This document shows positions 8,432-15,737 of a stretch of DNA of 64,000 nt, in pieces. A model generated the notes under the pieces. That model was not told the DNA's origin. It did not search any database and was given only the letters and a program-made list of their open reading frames with translations. Each line of letters opens with the position of its first letter. Positions within the stretch are counted from its first letter, which is position 1. The position numbers and the translations under genes are program-made. This DNA is from Microcaldota archaeon (GTDB taxonomy: Archaea > Micrarchaeota > Micrarchaeia > Micrarchaeales > Micrarchaeaceae), in contig JAKAWS010000002.1 in the NCBI GenBank assembly GCA_021816885.1, forward strand, positions 1-64,000, in the 5' to 3' direction.

Positions 8432-10165
8432 TCATCTGCCTAAAATCTTCCTAAGCCTATTTAGCTCAAGCGCGTTTAATATCCTATCCTTTCCAAGCCA
8501 GCCTCTTCTGGCGGTTCCGACCCCATACCTCAAGTTCCCGAAATGGTTCACCGAATGCGCATCAGAGTCTATCGCAAACATTATCTTATAATCTGATATT
8601 TCTAATATGTTGGAATCGCTAATGTCAAGGCGATCTGGTGACGAATTTATCTCTATCGCGACACCGTTTGCCTCGGCAGCAGCAGCAACTTTATGGATAT
8701 CAAGACCATAGCCTTCACGTCCAAGAAGTATGCGTCCGGTCGGATGTCCAAGAATATGTATCATCCCGCTCTCCATCGCTTTTATCACGCGCTTTGTCAT
8801 CGCATCTTTATCCATATTGAAGTAGGAGTGCACGCTGCCTACTGCACAATCAAGCTCCTTTAGGGTCTTTGAACCGAGGTCAAGGTCGCCATTCTTAAGT
8901 ATGTCGACTTCGGCTCCCTTCAGCACGGTGAATCCATCCAATCCTTCATTGAGCTTATCCACATGCGCAAAATACCCATTCAGCCTTGCCTCGTCCATCC
9001 CATTCGCTATCTTGAGGCTTTTGGTATGGTTTGTGGTAGCTATGTAATCTAGACCTGCCTTCCTTGCAGCCACGACCATCTCTTCTATGCTGTTTGATCC
9101 ATCAGACTCCTTTGTATGGGTATGCATATCCCCAACCAAATCTTCCAGAGAAACAAGTCTATTTATCCTGCCGTTAATCGCAGCGTCTATCTCTCCTCTA
9201 TCCTCCCGCATCTCAGGAGGCATAGGATCCATTCCCAGTTTCTTGTATATCCATCCCTCATCCCTGCCGCTTACTACGTTGTTCCCTTTTTTGTCAAACA
9301 GGCCGTATTCGTTCAGTTTCAGTCTCTTCCTTATCGCGATTGTCCTGAGTTTTACGTTATGGAACTTGTTTCCAGTGAAATACTGGAGCGCAGCGCCGAA
9401 GCTCTTATCCTCTATCACCCTAAGATCGCAGTTTATTCCCATCTTCAACTTTACTGTGGTCTTGGTCTTGCCGCCGAGCATGACGCTCTCTACCTCTTCC
9501 ATCATGCCGAACAGTTCCATCACTTTCTCTGGATGCTCAGAAGTGGCAAGTATATCGATATCGCCTACCGTCTCTTTCATCCTACGTATAGAGCCGGCCA
9601 TCTCGGCACGTGTTACATATCCACTTTTGATCAGGGATCTTATTATCTTTTCAGCTTCGGGCATCGCATCCCCGAGGAGGACTCTTCCCTTGTTAGATTC
9701 CAAGCGTTCGATGCCGTTAAGTATAACTGCCTCGCTCTTCTTGCCAAAGCCCTCAATGGAGCTTATCTTATGCGCAGCCACGGCGCGGTTTAACCCATTC
9801 ACATCCTTTATGCCGAGTTTCTTGTAAAGGATTGCGACTCTCTTTGGCCCGAGTCCATCTATCTTAGTAAGGTTTTCAAAGTCTATGGGATAACGTTTCT
9901 TCAGTTTCTCATACTTCTTCATCTTTCCTGTCTTTATGTAATCGACTATCGATTTTGATATTCCTTCTCCGACCCCCTCTATCTCCATAAGGCCATCTGC
10001 GCCCTTTTCCCTGTATATCTCGGAGACATCCTCTTCCAGGGCATCTATGCTCAAGGCGGCGCGCCTATAAGCCCGTACCTCAAACTTTACGCTTCCCTCC
10101 TCATCTATGCTCAGTATGTCTGCTATGCGGTTGAGAATATCAGAGACAGGCTTGTTTATCCCCAT
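8432..10165 (-). CDS. polX: DNA polymerase X family protein with PHP phosphoesterase domain
   Basis: A 577-aa gap-filling repair polymerase of the bacterial/archaeal PolX type. Two helix-hairpin-helix regions (EIEGVGEGIS at 61-70, KIDGLGPKRVAILYKKLG at 101-118) are followed by the palm, with GSIRR-x6-GDIDIL (191-206, catalytic D202/D204) and NCDLRVI (D247). The C-terminal PHP domain (about 342-577) starts GDMHTHTKESDG and has TTNHTKSL, GSVHSYF, GHPTGR and DSDAHS metal-binding motifs, so both the polymerase and the 3'-5' exonuclease/phosphoesterase appear intact. A TATA box (tatatattttt) lies about 25 nt before the ATG. It leads a probable operon with the VIT1 and GT2 genes. Confidence 0.93.
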   Translation of the reverse strand: MGINKPVSDILNRIADILSIDEEGSVKFEVRAYRRAALSIDALEEDVSEIYREKGADGLMEIEGVGEGISKSIVDYIKTGKMKKYEKLKKRYPIDFENLTKIDGLGPKRVAILYKKLGIKDVNGLNRAVAAHKISSIEGFGKKSEAVILNGIERLESNKGRVLLGDAMPEAEKIIRSLIKSGYVTRAEMAGSIRRMKETVGDIDILATSEHPEKVMELFGMMEEVESVMLGGKTKTTVKLKMGINCDLRVIEDKSFGAALQYFTGNKFHNVKLRTIAIRKRLKLNEYGLFDKKGNNVVSGRDEGWIYKKLGMDPMPPEMREDRGEIDAAINGRINRLVSLEDLVGDMHTHTKESDGSNSIEEMVVAARKAGLDYIATTNHTKSLKIANGMDEARLNGYFAHVDKLNEGLDGFTVLKGAEVDILKNGDLDLGSKTLKELDCAVGSVHSYFNMDKDAMTKRVIKAMESGMIHILGHPTGRILLGREGYGLDIHKVAAAAEANGVAIEINSSPDRLDISDSNILEISDYKIMFAIDSDAHSVNHFGNLRYGVGTARRGWLGKDRILNALELNRLRKILGR

Positions 10166-10381
10166 CTCATCAAATTCTCATATCAAAAATATATACTTTG
10201 TGGGATATCCGAGCATGAGACAAAAGTCAACGATATCGTTTGGTTGGTTTATCACTTTGGTTATTGCCTATTCAGATATACTGTCCGGGCACGTCTCTTT
10301 TGAGAAGTATCTATCTAGGTCACGATTCTTTTCAAAACCATCCATCTCCCAAATAAAATGTCTGTATGCAAATGGGTGTTT

Positions 10382-10765
10382 CTACCTGCGTAGCCTATCC
10401 TTTGCAGGCGTTTTATCAAATTCGAGCACCCCTGCGTCGAAGTTGACATCTACCCCGGCACCATAAGTGGGCATCTTTGTGTAGTCAGGAACCAACACGC
10501 CGTCATAAACCCGCGCACGGCCCAAAATCATATCGCCGGCAGAAACCCATGCGTTTGAACGAAAATCAAGATTATCTTCCCTTTCTATAAATCCCCCTAT
10601 ATCACCTTTCTTAACCTTCCCGAAATCGTTAGTAGCCACTATTTGATGGAGCGTTTTGTCTCCTATCTGAACGGTTTTGCCGGTAAATCCATAATGCGTG
10701 TTCTCTTCGCTTATATGCTGAACTTGTTTTTGTGTCGTCTCCATATTATCACTAGTACTGTCCAT
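10382..10765 (-). CDS. YdcK-like hexapeptide-repeat-type protein, accessory
   Basis: A 127-aa protein. The core TLHQIVATNDFGKVKKGDIG followed by GFIEREDNLDFRSNAWV matches a motif common in phage, plasmid and island proteins of the YdcK / left-handed beta-helix kind (…KDFG-VK-GDLGG-IE-E-NLS--GNAWV…). Only one or two beta-helix rungs remain, so this copy is short. The role is unknown. A TATA-like ttttatatctgg about 15-25 nt upstream supports expression. The transposon at 10795 inserted only about 22 bp upstream of this gene, close to its promoter. The C-terminal third (YGAGVDVNFDAGVLEFDKT) is not recognisable. Confidence 0.55.
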   Translation of the reverse strand: MDSTSDNMETTQKQVQHISEENTHYGFTGKTVQIGDKTLHQIVATNDFGKVKKGDIGGFIEREDNLDFRSNAWVSAGDMILGRARVYDGVLVPDYTKMPTYGAGVDVNFDAGVLEFDKTPAKDRLRR

Positions 10766-10786
10766 TATCCAGATATAAAAACCTTG

Positions 10787-10794
10787 TCTAAAGC
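10787..10794. repeat. Target-site duplication, left copy (TCTAAAGC)
   Basis: The 8-bp sequence TCTAAAGC lies directly outside the left inverted repeat. It recurs in the same orientation at 15176-15183, outside the right inverted repeat. An 8-bp duplication is the size made by IS6-family (and also IS1/IS1595) transposases and marks the insertion site. Confidence 0.9.
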
Positions 10795-10843
10795 GGTATT
10801 GTCAACAAACTCGGCACCTATGATTAAATGTCGCATTCGGCAC
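10795..10843 (+). repeat. Left terminal inverted repeat of the transposon
   Basis: Begins GGTATTGTC, then a 7-bp spacer, TCGGCACC, and a 25-bp block (TATGATTAAATG… TTCGGCAC). The right end read on the other strand has the same blocks with a 6-bp spacer; the 25-bp block differs at one position. A GG start followed by a TGT-containing motif is typical of IS6-family ends. Confidence 0.88.
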
Positions 10844-10844
10844 T

Positions 10845-11309
10845 TTAATAGGGTGTGGTCGGCGTAGTGCTTGAATTATATGAGGTAAAAGCAAATAAGT
10901 AAAAGATAAGTGTTACTACAACAAAGATGATACTAAATGCGATTATGTAAGAGTATATATCTGCATCTTTCTTATCGAATAGCTTTTTGCAAGCCCAATA
11001 CAAACCATATCCAATTAGAAACCCGCCTGCACCTATAATTATTCCAGCTGAAAACTCCAACAACCTATGTCTGTTTTCTTTCATCGATTTATAAAGTAAA
11101 GATGCGACTATAGCTGTGAAAATTAATGCAACCAACATGGAGGCTATAAAAAGATAAACATAAGGGTGGTTAATGATAAAATTTGGAACCGAGAGTGCCA
11201 AACCACCTGCTACACCGTATGCCAATGAATATACAATTATAAAAGCAGTTATCATACCAAGAATAAAGAGAACTATTGATAACGCACCTATCTTATGATT
11301 GCGTATCAT
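10845..11309 (-). CDS. Four-helix membrane protein, transposon cargo
   Basis: A 154-aa protein with four predicted membrane segments: residues about 9-32, 46-71, 84-108 and 122-145. A short cytoplasmic loop KSMKENRHR and a charged KKLFDKKDAD loop separate them, and the tail is Ser/Thr/Pro-rich. I do not recognise a family. The stop codon lies 2 bp inside the left inverted repeat and its start is 9 bp from the transposase stop, so it is co-directional with and probably transcribed after the transposase. Because it is part of the mobile unit, a role in transposition, immunity or export is possible, but none is shown by the sequence. Confidence 0.6.
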   Translation of the reverse strand: MIRNHKIGALSIVLFILGMITAFIIVYSLAYGVAGGLALSVPNFIINHPYVYLFIASMLVALIFTAIVASLLYKSMKENRHRLLEFSAGIIIGAGGFLIGYGLYWACKKLFDKKDADIYSYIIAFSIIFVVVTLIFYLFAFTSYNSSTTPTTPY

Positions 11310-11317
11310 TCAATCAA

Positions 11318-12484
11318 TTATAGATGACTGCTAAGTTTTATTAAGCTTAGCCACCTGTTTCTTTCATTACCTATGCTGATGCCTGCTACTTGAGAGGGCG
11401 TTAGTCCGTTAAAGGTCATGTGCGGTTTAATGTAATTGTAGTAGGTCTTCCAATTATCTATATATCGCTCCGCTCCTTTCTCGTTCTTTTGACCTCTTAT
11501 TACCTTATCACGCTCCCTAAACGTTGCATGGTATCTTTCTATTAGCTGGTTGTCCATCTTGCTTGTAGCGTGCAGAAGGGTCTCGTCAGGTTCGCTGTAT
11601 GAATGTATCTTGTGCCAACCAGCCATGAACTCCCTGCGTATAGCCTTCTTGTAGAATTGACCTTTATCGGTTGCTATTTCTGTTGGTTTCTGCGATAGAT
11701 AGGGCTTAGTCTTCTGTATGATGCTCCTTGCATCAGAGATAAACCTCTTCTTTGTTATCTGATTGGCGAGCAGGAACCTCGTCTTGTTGTCAAGGACGTT
11801 CCAGCACCACTCATTAACACCCTTGACCTTTACTGCCTGCTCGTCTATGTGTATCCTCTCGCTTGTCTGAGGCTTTAAAGTATTTGTGTAATCGTTTATC
11901 CTTGACATGAAGCGGTTAATCCAGCGTCTTACTGTTTCGTGGTGAAGTTTCAGACCGAAGTTCTTGTAGAGCGTGTCCTGAATGTCCCTTAGCGAGTTGC
12001 CCTTGTAATACATGTCAAGGACGAGGCAGACCATACGAGCATTACCCTTGATGCCTTTTGCTGGGTCAAGGACGAAGAAGGCACAGCACTCTAAACACTT
12101 GTATTTCTGCTTGTCTCCTGACTTGTTCTTTCTCATGCCCTTCTGTATTAGCTTGTCGCTCTTGCAGTTAGGACATATCCTTTCATCAAGCACTTCATCA
12201 ACATCAAAAGCGTCCATCTCTACCTTGTTCTTTAGCTTATTAAATAGAATTATGGCGTCTATGTGCTTACAGTATAGACCCTTTTCCTTGCCTCTGAATT
12301 GGTAGTCAGGGCAGTCACAAGAGTAGGCGTCTATGTGGCTTACTGTGTATTTCTTGGTGCCATCAGAAGAAGGCACCAGATAGACACCACTGCTTACCGC
12401 TTCTGGAACCCTGTCGTTCAAGAGGGCAGATGCTCTCGCTTTCCTGTCATCAGACAGCTTCTTTAGGTCTGTGTTTGCGTTCAT
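11318..12484 (-). CDS. IS6/IS240-like DDE transposase with N-terminal SWIM zinc finger
   Basis: A 388-aa enzyme that would mobilise the surrounding element by DDE chemistry. Domains: a SWIM zinc finger (C56, C58, C72, H74), a zinc ribbon (CPNC at 104-107, CLEC at 130-133), a helix-turn-helix-like region (NSLRDIQDTLYKNFGLKLHH, about 163-182), and an RNase H-fold core with D214 (HIDEQAVKVKG), D273 (TDKGQFY) and E316 (LIERYHATFRERDK). The WCWNVLD and DEQAVKVKG segments resemble IS6-family transposases, which are usually about 230 aa. The extra N-terminal 90 residues with the SWIM finger are the main difference. RBS GGTG precedes the ATG. Confidence 0.9.
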   Translation of the reverse strand: MNANTDLKKLSDDRKARASALLNDRVPEAVSSGVYLVPSSDGTKKYTVSHIDAYSCDCPDYQFRGKEKGLYCKHIDAIILFNKLKNKVEMDAFDVDEVLDERICPNCKSDKLIQKGMRKNKSGDKQKYKCLECCAFFVLDPAKGIKGNARMVCLVLDMYYKGNSLRDIQDTLYKNFGLKLHHETVRRWINRFMSRINDYTNTLKPQTSERIHIDEQAVKVKGVNEWCWNVLDNKTRFLLANQITKKRFISDARSIIQKTKPYLSQKPTEIATDKGQFYKKAIRREFMAGWHKIHSYSEPDETLLHATSKMDNQLIERYHATFRERDKVIRGQKNEKGAERYIDNWKTYYNYIKPHMTFNGLTPSQVAGISIGNERNRWLSLIKLSSHL

Positions 12485-12569
12485 ATTTACACCTTCTTTG
12501 TTTCCTTCTGTTCTATATATAATATATAGAGCATATAGATATATATACTTATTGGTTCATTACTTAATC
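12485..12569. promoter_or_regulatory. Divergent promoter inside the transposon
   Basis: An 85-bp, very AT-rich gap between the transposase (leftward) and the cargo operon (rightward), with overlapping TATA-like runs (tatatataatatatagag and tatagatatatatac). One promoter region could serve both directions, tying transposase and restriction-modification expression together. Confidence 0.6.
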
Positions 12570-12731
12570 ATGGGTAAAACAAAGAAACCTGAGGATAAGG
12601 CGATAACTAAGTCCATTACTATTTTACCTCGCCATGAGGAATATATACAGTCTAATTTTATAAACCTGTCAAAGTTCGTGCAAGGCAAAATAGACGAGGA
12701 GATAAACAAAAAGAAAGGTGTTAAAAAATGA
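12570..12731 (+). CDS. Small basic protein (53 aa), probable regulator of the RM gene
   Basis: A lysine-rich 53-aa protein. The part KSITILPRHEEYIQSNFINL followed by SKFVQGKIDEEINK resembles the strand plus two helices of ribbon-helix-helix repressors or antitoxins. That assignment is by eye and tentative. I start at the ATG at 12570; the frame is open upstream, but that would run through the AT-rich promoter. It overlaps the next gene by ATGA, so the pair is translationally coupled. It may control the restriction-modification gene in the way C-proteins or antitoxins do. Confidence 0.6.
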   Translation: MGKTKKPEDKAITKSITILPRHEEYIQSNFINLSKFVQGKIDEEINKKKGVKK

Positions 12732-15118
12732 CCGAGGACACCGAAAAGAAGTCCGAGATGGACGTTATTTTCAAGCAGATTGCACCAGTGTTGGAAAAAC
12801 TGGGATACAGCGAGAAGGTCAAGGGAGAGATTGAGCATGAAAAGTCAATCCAGATAGGCAAGGGCAAATACGTTTATCCTGACATAGTAATCAGCATCAA
12901 AGGTGTCCCTGTAATTGCCCTTGACGGAAAGAACCCAAACGAGAATTTGGACTTATATGAAAGGCAAATACTCGCTTATGGTTTGCTGCTAAAAACGCCT
13001 TATTCCGTCCTATCAAACGGAAGCATAATCAGGGTTTATGAGACCCAAACAGAGAAAGTGGTATGGGAAAAGGCGATAGATAAGACGCCAACCTTCCTCT
13101 CCAAAGAAAATCTAATCAAGAAGATAAGCAAGACAATAGAGACAGTATCCGAGGAAAGACTGGAAGAGGCAAAGAAAACGCTACTCGTTTTTGAGGGGAT
13201 AAAGGAGTTCTCAAATATTCTGTCAAAATGTGAGGACACAATAAGGGACATAGACGGTCTGACTGGTGCTGACGCTTTTGACGAGATTAGTAAACTGCTT
13301 TTTACGAAAATGTATTTTGAGAAAAAGGCGATAGAAGGTGGGTCAAATCTATTCTCGCTCACAAACATAAAAAGTAATGGCGGCGCAAAGTATGTGCGAG
13401 AGTATCTTTTCAAGGCAGCGAAGGACAACAACAAGGACATATTCTTAGGGAACGAGACGATAAAACTGGAAGATGCGAGCATAGAAAAGATGGTCGGACT
13501 TTTGCAGGATTATACGCTCATACGAACAGATGTAGATGTCAAGGGCAAAGCATTTGAAATATTCTTAGGGAAGACCTTTACTGGCGATTTGGGTCAATTC
13601 TTTACACCAAGAACGATAGTTAGGTTTGCGGTGCTTTTCGCAGACCCAGAAATAAATTCGCCGATAGATGAGAAGGGCAAATCGCCTTATCTCGTTCTTG
13701 ACCCAGCGTGCGGTTCTGGCGGTTTCCTCATAGAAATCTTTAATGCAATACTGGAAAAAATAAAACGTCAGCCAGAGAGCAAACAAAGCGGACTATTTGA
13801 ACAGCTTAGAATGCAGCAAATCTTCGGGATAGACATTAATGAACGCTTGGTAAGAGTAGCAAAAATGAACATGGTGCTGCATGGAGACGGGCATGGTGGC
13901 ATCTACAAAGCGAATGGACTGGAAGGAACCGCTAACGTCAAAGACGGCACCTTTGACCTTGTTATCACAAATCCGCCTTTCGGCAACAAGGATACCAAGC
14001 CAGACCTGCTCAAGAATTTTGAACTGGGAAAACGAGACGGCGCACCCATGAAAGAGCAGCTAAGGGAGATACTTTTCGTTGAAAAGTGCATTAACCTCTT
14101 GAAAGCGGGGGGGGGCGAGCTTGCAATTCTACTGCCTGATGGGATACTGAACAACGAAAGAGGGACGTATGTAAGAGACTTCATAAAATCAAAGACCATA
14201 ATCAAGGCGGTTGTTAGTTTGCCAGATAGGGCATTCAAAGCTACTGGTGCAAACAGCAAGACAAGTCTGCTATTCCTCAAAAAGAAGTCTGAGGAAAATG
14301 AGCCGCAGCCACCGATATTCATGGCGGTTGCCGAGTATGTCGGTTATGAGACGAGGACAAAGGAAGCCAAGCAGATAGAGGATAACGACCTTCCTAAGAT
14401 ACTGGACACTTACAAGGAATACAAATCGGGTAAATTCTTTGAGAACGTGAAAACAAAGACAGATACGCTTGAGATTTTGCTGAACTCGCCCTCATGTTTC
14501 CTCATAGGCACCGATTTTGTAAAAGACAGAATAGATGCAACTTACTACTACGCAAAATATATCTTTGAACTGGAAAAGGAAGGTTGCATAATCAGCGACG
14601 TTGCGAGCAGGTCAGAAGTGATAGTCAATCCGCAGAAAGAACCAGCAAAAGCGATAAAATATATTCAATACAGCAACATAGAAAAGACCTTAGGCGACGT
14701 GATAAATTACTTTGACCTATTGGGAGAAGAAGCCCCATCACGGGCGAAGCTGTTTGTGAATGCTGGTGATGTTATCGCTGCTAAGGTCAAGGACAGCGAA
14801 GAAAACATAGCGATAATCCCTAAGGAACTGGAAGGGTCAATAGTCTCATCAGGGTTCGTGGTGGTCAAACCGATAAAACCCATGACTTCTGAGGCACTAT
14901 TCGTATTGATGAGGCTTAGAACCACAACTAATCAGGTCAGGTGGAAATCGTCAGGGACGATACTTCCAGCTATCTCCGATGAGGAATACATGACAATCAA
15001 GATACCCAAATTGACGGAAAAGGAGATAGAAAGGATAACAAAAGAGGTCAAGGAAGTCAATATCCAAAGAGCGATAATAAAAGACACTCTGAATAAGCTC
15101 TCAGTAGAATTCAAGTGA
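12728..15118 (+). CDS. Single-chain restriction-modification enzyme: HSDR_N-like nuclease + N6-adenine methylase + HsdS-like domain
   Basis: 796 aa with three parts. Residues 1-150 resemble the HsdR N-terminal nuclease: P51-D52, D66-x-K68 and Q80xxxY84 fit a PD-(D/E)xK plus QxxxY pattern, with Asp in place of the usual Glu. Residues 160-560 are an HsdM-type N6-adenine methylase: QFFTPR (290-295), DPACGSGG (325-332), NPPF (415-418) and LLPDGIL. Residues about 570-796 look like one HsdS target-recognition domain plus a helix (TEKEIERITKEVKEVNIQRA). R, M and S in one chain is the type IIG layout. A run of nine G (14107-14115) lies in the methylase part. Whether the nuclease cuts is untested; it could be methylase only. 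Confidence 0.85.
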   Translation: MTEDTEKKSEMDVIFKQIAPVLEKLGYSEKVKGEIEHEKSIQIGKGKYVYPDIVISIKGVPVIALDGKNPNENLDLYERQILAYGLLLKTPYSVLSNGSIIRVYETQTEKVVWEKAIDKTPTFLSKENLIKKISKTIETVSEERLEEAKKTLLVFEGIKEFSNILSKCEDTIRDIDGLTGADAFDEISKLLFTKMYFEKKAIEGGSNLFSLTNIKSNGGAKYVREYLFKAAKDNNKDIFLGNETIKLEDASIEKMVGLLQDYTLIRTDVDVKGKAFEIFLGKTFTGDLGQFFTPRTIVRFAVLFADPEINSPIDEKGKSPYLVLDPACGSGGFLIEIFNAILEKIKRQPESKQSGLFEQLRMQQIFGIDINERLVRVAKMNMVLHGDGHGGIYKANGLEGTANVKDGTFDLVITNPPFGNKDTKPDLLKNFELGKRDGAPMKEQLREILFVEKCINLLKAGGGELAILLPDGILNNERGTYVRDFIKSKTIIKAVVSLPDRAFKATGANSKTSLLFLKKKSEENEPQPPIFMAVAEYVGYETRTKEAKQIEDNDLPKILDTYKEYKSGKFFENVKTKTDTLEILLNSPSCFLIGTDFVKDRIDATYYYAKYIFELEKEGCIISDVASRSEVIVNPQKEPAKAIKYIQYSNIEKTLGDVINYFDLLGEEAPSRAKLFVNAGDVIAAKVKDSEENIAIIPKELEGSIVSSGFVVVKPIKPMTSEALFVLMRLRTTTNQVRWKSSGTILPAISDEEYMTIKIPKLTEKEIERITKEVKEVNIQRAIIKDTLNKLSVEFK
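14107..14115 (+). repeat. G9 homopolymer within the methylase reading frame
   Basis: Nine consecutive G encode the end of Ala plus Gly-Gly-Gly in LKAGGGELAIL, just after the NPPF motif. Gain or loss of one G would truncate the protein before the target-recognition domain. It is the longest G run I noticed in the window. Confidence 0.9.
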
Positions 15119-15126
15119 TTTTCTTA

Positions 15127-15175
15127 GGTGCCGAATGCGACATTTAATCACAGGTGCCGAAAATGCGACAATACC
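15127..15175 (-). repeat. Right terminal inverted repeat of the transposon
   Basis: Read on the minus strand it starts GGTATTGTC and contains two tandem copies of GTCGCATT(TT)CGGCACC separated by TGTGATTAAAT. It matches the left end except for the 6/7-bp spacer and one base in the 25-bp block. The doubled motif may be a pair of transposase-binding sites. Confidence 0.88.
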
Positions 15176-15183
15176 TCTAAAGC
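15176..15183. repeat. Target-site duplication, right copy (TCTAAAGC)
   Basis: Direct repeat of 10787-10794, immediately outside the right inverted repeat. Joining the two copies restores a continuous intergenic region between the divergent YdcK-like gene (10765) and the pilin-like gene (15252). Confidence 0.9.
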
Positions 15184-15251
15184 AGGTTTGTGTCAAAGCC
15201 TGGCTTACCCGATGCCCTATATTTTTATAGGTTAACATCCATTTACCACAG

Positions 15252-15707
15252 ATGAAGGCTCAATCTGCCATGGAGTACCTCACTACATACGGGTGGGCAA
15301 TCCTCATACTCGCAATTGTGGTTCTTGTTATAGTGAGCAGCGGATTTCTGACGCAGAAACCCGCCGACTTATGCTCCTTCCAGTACAACTTTACCTGCAC
15401 TTCCTACTATATAAACTCTAACGGCATACTCAATGTCTCAATAACGCAGCGTACCGGCTACAACATAACTGCTACTTACATTGGATGCGATTCAAATGTC
15501 TCATCGTCCGCCATACTGAAATCGATATCAATCAATGTCCCAAACTACGGCAACTTCTCCGAAACACTCCAATGCTACTATTCCGGTAAGGATTTCAATA
15601 GCACTATTGGTAGCTCATATAAGGGATACATCATATTTGAGTACACTAATTCTCTCAGCGGGTATGCACATACAATTGCAGGCAGGATAGTATACAACAT
15701 AAACTAA
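15252..15707 (+). CDS. Class III signal peptide / type IV pilin-like surface protein
   Basis: A 151-aa exported protein. The N-terminus MKA|QSAMEYLTTYGWAILIL is an archaeal class III signal: a short basic leader, a QSxxEY cleavage site processed by an EppA/FlaK-like prepilin peptidase, then one hydrophobic helix (about 15-31) used for filament assembly. The rest is a soluble domain with four cysteines (C38, C49, C79, C105 by eye) that could pair, and many N-x-S/T sequons. TATA box ctatatttttatag lies about 25-35 nt before the ATG. Similar proteins are frequent in DPANN archaea. The ends of the transposon lie 70 bp upstream. Confidence 0.85.
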   Translation: MKAQSAMEYLTTYGWAILILAIVVLVIVSSGFLTQKPADLCSFQYNFTCTSYYINSNGILNVSITQRTGYNITATYIGCDSNVSSSAILKSISINVPNYGNFSETLQCYYSGKDFNSTIGSSYKGYIIFEYTNSLSGYAHTIAGRIVYNIN

Positions 15708-15737
15708 TGCCAACCTTCAGGTAGGAACATCATGTTA

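Larger units (their letters stand above)
10795..15175. mobile_element. IS6-like transposon carrying a restriction-modification gene (4381 bp)
   Basis: The ends are defined by imperfect terminal inverted repeats of about 49 bp (10795-10843 and 15127-15175) starting GGTATTGTC, and by 8-bp direct repeats TCTAAAGC outside them. Inside are, on the minus strand, a membrane protein (10845-11309) and an IS6-like DDE transposase with SWIM zinc finger (11318-12484). On the plus strand are a 53-aa basic protein and a one-chain restriction-modification-type enzyme (12570-15118). The two outer genes end 2-8 bp from the inverted repeats, so all cargo is packed precisely inside. A shared divergent promoter lies in the middle. 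This is one unit with passenger genes, not a composite of two IS copies. Confidence 0.88.

Noticed and set aside
9087-9827. Two long plus-strand open frames (246 and 225 aa) inside polX
   Set aside because: Antisense shadows of the well-supported polX gene; compositions rich in Ser/Leu/Ile/Phe are those of reversed coding sequence.
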